Shown: positions 13,278-15,850 of the stretch, one piece after another
Layout: every line of letters begins with the position of its first letter
How positions within the stretch are numbered: position 1 is the first letter of the stretch
Origin: an uncultured Chloroflexota bacterium
Lineage (GTDB): Bacteria > Chloroflexota > Limnocylindria > Limnocylindrales > CSP1-4
Assembly (NCBI GenBank): GCA_903928275.1
Contig: CAIYQJ010000251.1
Coordinates: 1 to 15,850, forward strand
Length of the DNA: 15,850 bases
Direction of reading: 5' to 3'
The notes under the pieces: model-generated
What the model saw: the letters and a program-made list of their open reading frames with translations, nothing else
Database searches by the model: none
What the model was told of the DNA's origin: nothing
Position numbers and translations under genes: made by a program

Positions 13278-14597
13278 ATGCCCCGCATCGTCCTCGTCGG
13301 CGCCGGCAGCGTCGAGTTCACCCGGAACCTGCTCGGCGACCTCCTGTCATACCCGGAGCTGCGCCACGCGGAGCTGGTCCTCCACGACATCGACCCGGAT
13401 CGGCTCGCGACGGCCGAGCGCATGGCGGCGTGGACGGCGGGCGCGCTCGGGGCGACGCCGACCATCCGCGGCCACCTCGACCGGCGCGACGCGCTCGAGG
13501 GGGCGGACGTCGTCATCAACACGATCGCCGTGGGCGGCGCGCGGGCCACGCGGCTCGACTTCGACGTGCCCGCCCGGTACGGCCTGCGCTACACGATCAA
13601 CGACACGATCAACGTGGGTGGCGTCCTCCGGGGACTCCGGACGATCCCGGTCGTGCTCGGGATCGCGGTCGACATGGCCGACGTCTGCCCGGACGCCCTC
13701 CTCCTCAACTACACGAACCCGATGGCGATGGTCGTCCGCGCCGTGGACGAGGCGATCGGGATGCCGGCGATCGGGCTGTGCCACTCGGTCCACTGGACCG
13801 TCCACACGCTCACCGGGTACCTCGGCGTCCCGTTCGCGGAGGTCGTCGCAGAGTCGGCCGGGGTCAACCACCTCGCCTGGATCACCCGTCTCGAACATCG
13901 CGGGACGGACCTCTACCCGGCCCTCGACGCGTTCGTCGCGGCGGGGCGCGTACCGGACGACGACCTCGTCCGGGCGGACATCTTCCGCCGGTTCGGCTGG
14001 TACCCCACGGAATCCTCCGAGCACCACGCCGAGTACAGCCCCTGGTACATCCCCAAGGGAGACCTCGTCGAGCGGATGCACATCCCCATCGGCGAGTACC
14101 TCGAACGAGTCGCGCACAACCTCGACGAGTATGCCGAGACGAAGCGGCGGCTCGATGCCGGCGAGCCGTTCGAGATCGAGCGCAGCGGCGAGTACGCGGC
14201 GGTCATCGTCCACTCGCTGCTGACCGGCGAGCCGGCGCGGATCGTGGCGAACGTCCCCAACGACGGCGGGCGCCTCGTCCCGAACCTCGCGGGCGACGCC
14301 TGCGTGGAGGTGCCGGCGCTCGTGGACGGGCTGGGGGTGCACCCCACCGCCGTGGACCCGCTCCCGCCGCAGTGCGCCGCGTACACGCGCCCGGCCGTGG
14401 ACGCGCAGGAGCTCACCGTGCGCGCCGCGCTCGACGAGGACCGGGACCTCGTCTACCACGCGGTGCTCACCGACCCCCAGGTCCAGGCCCGTCTCACGCT
14501 CGACGAGGCCTGGCGCATGACCGACGAGCTGATCGCCGCCGAGGCGGAGTGGCTGCCAGAGTGGCTCGGCGGCACCGCCCCGGACTGGATGTCCTGA
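13278..14597 (+). CDS. melA: glycoside hydrolase family 4 alpha-galactosidase (MelA-like), NAD+- and metal-dependent
   Basis: 439 residues; alpha-galactosidase MelA from E. coli is about 450. GH4 enzymes cleave glycosides through transient NAD+-dependent oxidation at C3 with a divalent metal. Seen: Rossmann start VLVGAGSVEFT (5-15), HDIDPDRL (36-43), LNYTNPMAM (143-151), LCHSVHWT (167-174) with metal-ligand candidate Cys168, AGVNHLAW (194-201) with His198, TESSEHHAEYSPW, VPNDG, and the C-terminal VYHAVLTDPQ block. The CHSV signature marks the MelA alpha-galactosidase subgroup, as opposed to CHE (alpha-glucosidase), CHG (glucuronidase), CDMP or CNVP (phosphoglycosidases). MelA has CHSVQGT where this has CHSVHWT, so the aglycone or sugar may differ. 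ATG 13278 follows the SIS stop by one base and has AGGGAGG 6 bases upstream. The cytoplasmic location implies that intact galactosides are imported. Confidence 0.88.
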   Translation: MPRIVLVGAGSVEFTRNLLGDLLSYPELRHAELVLHDIDPDRLATAERMAAWTAGALGATPTIRGHLDRRDALEGADVVINTIAVGGARATRLDFDVPARYGLRYTINDTINVGGVLRGLRTIPVVLGIAVDMADVCPDALLLNYTNPMAMVVRAVDEAIGMPAIGLCHSVHWTVHTLTGYLGVPFAEVVAESAGVNHLAWITRLEHRGTDLYPALDAFVAAGRVPDDDLVRADIFRRFGWYPTESSEHHAEYSPWYIPKGDLVERMHIPIGEYLERVAHNLDEYAETKRRLDAGEPFEIERSGEYAAVIVHSLLTGEPARIVANVPNDGGRLVPNLAGDACVEVPALVDGLGVHPTAVDPLPPQCAAYTRPAVDAQELTVRAALDEDRDLVYHAVLTDPQVQARLTLDEAWRMTDELIAAEAEWLPEWLGGTAPDWMS

Positions 14598-14614
14598 CCG
14601 ACGGAGGGATGACG

Positions 14615-15850
14615 ATGACTGCGATCCGGGCCTCCCATCGCCCGCGGCTCCTCGTGGCGGCGGTCGCCGCGTGCCTCCTCGTGACGGCGTGCGCCGCCGC
14701 CGGCGCGTCACCGAGCCCCGCGCCGGCGGCGTCGGGCGGTACCCCGCCGGCCCCGGCGTCGAGCCAGCCGACTGCGGACCAGCCGACGGCGGCCCCCGTG
14801 GCATCCGCTGCCGCCTCGTCACCGGTCGCATCGGCCGCGACTTCGGCGAGTGCCTCGTCGTGCGGTACCTACACGGGTCCGCCCGCGACGATCTCGTACG
14901 CGATCTGGGGCGACACGACGGAGCTCGCGAACCAGCAGAAGATCGTCGATGCGTTCATGGCGGCGAACCCGAACATCACCGTGAAGGTCACGGTGGCCGA
15001 CTGGGAGACGTACTGGGACAAGCTCCAGACCGCGCTCGCGGGCGGCAACGCGCCGGACGTCTTCCTCATGGACGGGCCGCTCTTCCCCGACTACCAGACG
15101 CGCGACCAGCTCCTCGACCTCACGCCGCTCATCGCGCGCGACGGGTTCGACGTGACCGCGCTCGCGGACCTCGCGGTGAAGGACTTCACGGGCGCCGATG
15201 GCCACCTGTACGGGCTGCCGCGCGACATGAGCACCGTGGGCCTCTACTACAACAAGAAGATGTTCGACGCCGCGGGGATCCCGTACCCCGACGGCACGTG
15301 GGACTGGGCGAAGCTCGTGGACGTCGCGGCGAAGCTGACGAAGACGTCGGGCAGCAGCACGACGCAGTGGGGCTTCTACACCGAGACGTCCGACATGGAG
15401 AACTACTGGTCCTCGCTCGTCTGGCAGGCCGGTGGCGACATCCTCAGCCCCGACAAGAGGACCGTCGCGATCGACACCGACCAGGCGGCGGCGGGCATCC
15501 AGTTCCTCCAGGACCTCATCTACACGCACAAGGTCATGGCGCAGCCCGTGCCAGGCGGCACGGGCGACGCCTTCGAGAACGGCCAGGCCGCCATGGAGGC
15601 GAACGGCTCGTGGCTGGTGCCCACCCACGAGGCGGCGGGCATCGACTTCGGCGTCGCGCCCCTACCCAGGGGACCGGCCGGCCAGGCGACGTCGGTCAAC
15701 CCGAGCGGCGTCGTCGTCTACAAGGGGACCAGGTCTCCCGACGCGGCCTGGGAGTTCGTGAAGTGCTACACGGGCCCCGAGATGCAGGCCAAGATCGCGG
15801 CCCTGAAGGCGTCGATGCCGGCCAACAAGCAGGTTCTCGCGGAGCAGTAC
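14615..15850 (+). CDS. ABC-type sugar transporter substrate-binding lipoprotein (C-terminus beyond window)
   Basis: 412 codons are visible and the end is missing. A lipoprotein signal (LLVTAC, Cys26) is followed by a long Ala/Ser/Pro linker (about 27-82) and a family 1 solute-binding domain of UgpB/MalE type: ISYAIWGDTTE, FMAANPNITVKV, WETYWDKLQTALAGGNAPDVFLMD, YGLPRDMSTVGLYYNKKMFDAAGIPYPDGTWDW (about 199-231), ENGQAAMEANGSW and a PSGVVVYKGTRSPDAAWEFVK-type end. Such proteins capture oligosaccharides or glycosides for an ABC importer whose permeases would be expected just beyond the window. The ATG at 14615 is preferred over the ATG at 14609, because GGAGGG (14603-14608) touches the latter but stands 6 bases from the former. 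It follows the GH4 gene by 17 bases in the same operon, so it probably delivers the GH4 substrate. Confidence 0.92.
   Translation, partial: MTAIRASHRPRLLVAAVAACLLVTACAAAGASPSPAPAASGGTPPAPASSQPTADQPTAAPVASAAASSPVASAATSASASSCGTYTGPPATISYAIWGDTTELANQQKIVDAFMAANPNITVKVTVADWETYWDKLQTALAGGNAPDVFLMDGPLFPDYQTRDQLLDLTPLIARDGFDVTALADLAVKDFTGADGHLYGLPRDMSTVGLYYNKKMFDAAGIPYPDGTWDWAKLVDVAAKLTKTSGSSTTQWGFYTETSDMENYWSSLVWQAGGDILSPDKRTVAIDTDQAAAGIQFLQDLIYTHKVMAQPVPGGTGDAFENGQAAMEANGSWLVPTHEAAGIDFGVAPLPRGPAGQATSVNPSGVVVYKGTRSPDAAWEFVKCYTGPEMQAKIAALKASMPANKQVLAEQY

Noticed and set aside
8312..14597. Reading of the locus as a sulfoquinovose (sulfo-EMP) pathway
   Set aside because: A DeoR regulator, PfkB kinase and LacD/YihT-family aldolase also occur there, but the aldolase blocks fit LacD better, and no sulfoquinovosidase, sulfolactaldehyde reductase or sulfonate exporter is visible. 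It remains a weaker alternative.

Overview
This is a GC-rich window (about 70 % GC, with strong G/C preference at third codon positions) from a bacterium. Several traits together fit an uncultured Chloroflexota-type or actinobacterial-type genome: Ala/Ser/Pro- and Pro-Thr-rich linkers behind lipoprotein or secretion signals, a deazaflavin (F420)-type reductase, a SHOCT mini-protein, and at least one probable leaderless transcript. This placement is an inference from style. There is no rRNA or other phylogenetic marker in the window. I find 14 protein-coding genes, two of them cut by the window edges. I see no tRNA, rRNA, CRISPR array, insertion sequence or prophage gene. No gap between genes exceeds about 250 bases.

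Left part (1-5347), cell envelope and signalling. A truncated alpha-type carbonic anhydrase lipoprotein on the minus strand faces a plus-strand run. That run holds a DDN-like deazaflavin-dependent oxidoreductase, a two-helix membrane protein with an extracytoplasmic loop, a small membrane-anchored SHOCT protein, and a large membrane protein of about 10 TM helices with PAS, GGDEF and EAL domains. In the last protein both c-di-GMP enzyme domains have lost key catalytic residues, so it looks more like a c-di-GMP receptor or degenerate regulator than an enzyme.

Middle part (5409-8159, minus strand), exported hydrolases. One is a Tat-exported metallo-beta-lactamase-fold hydrolase with a complete metal site. 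The other is a Sec-exported two-domain protein with a Pro-Thr linker, whose C-terminal domain carries an exact HExxHxxGxxH zinc motif in a family I do not recognise.

Right part (8312-15850), a sugar catabolism locus of two divergent operons around one regulatory region (11281-11405). Leftward: a LacD-type ketose-bisphosphate aldolase, a PfkB sugar kinase, and a second PfkB kinase of the 1-phosphofructokinase/tagatose-6-phosphate kinase type, closed by a candidate terminator. Rightward: a DeoR-family regulator, a double-SIS sugar-phosphate isomerase/deaminase-like protein, a GH4 alpha-galactosidase of MelA type, and a sugar-binding lipoprotein of an ABC importer that runs off the window. The likely logic is import of an alpha-galactoside-like sugar, hydrolysis by GH4, phosphorylation, SIS-catalysed isomerisation or deamination to a ketose-6-phosphate, a second phosphorylation and aldol cleavage to triose phosphates: a PTS-independent tagatose-like route. 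The SIS protein lacks the histidine of the family's HGP motif, so the actual substrate may differ from the textbook galactosamine pathway. The regulatory region holds two good sigma70-type promoters back to back. A perfect 9-bp inverted repeat lies over the deoR promoter and is a strong candidate operator.
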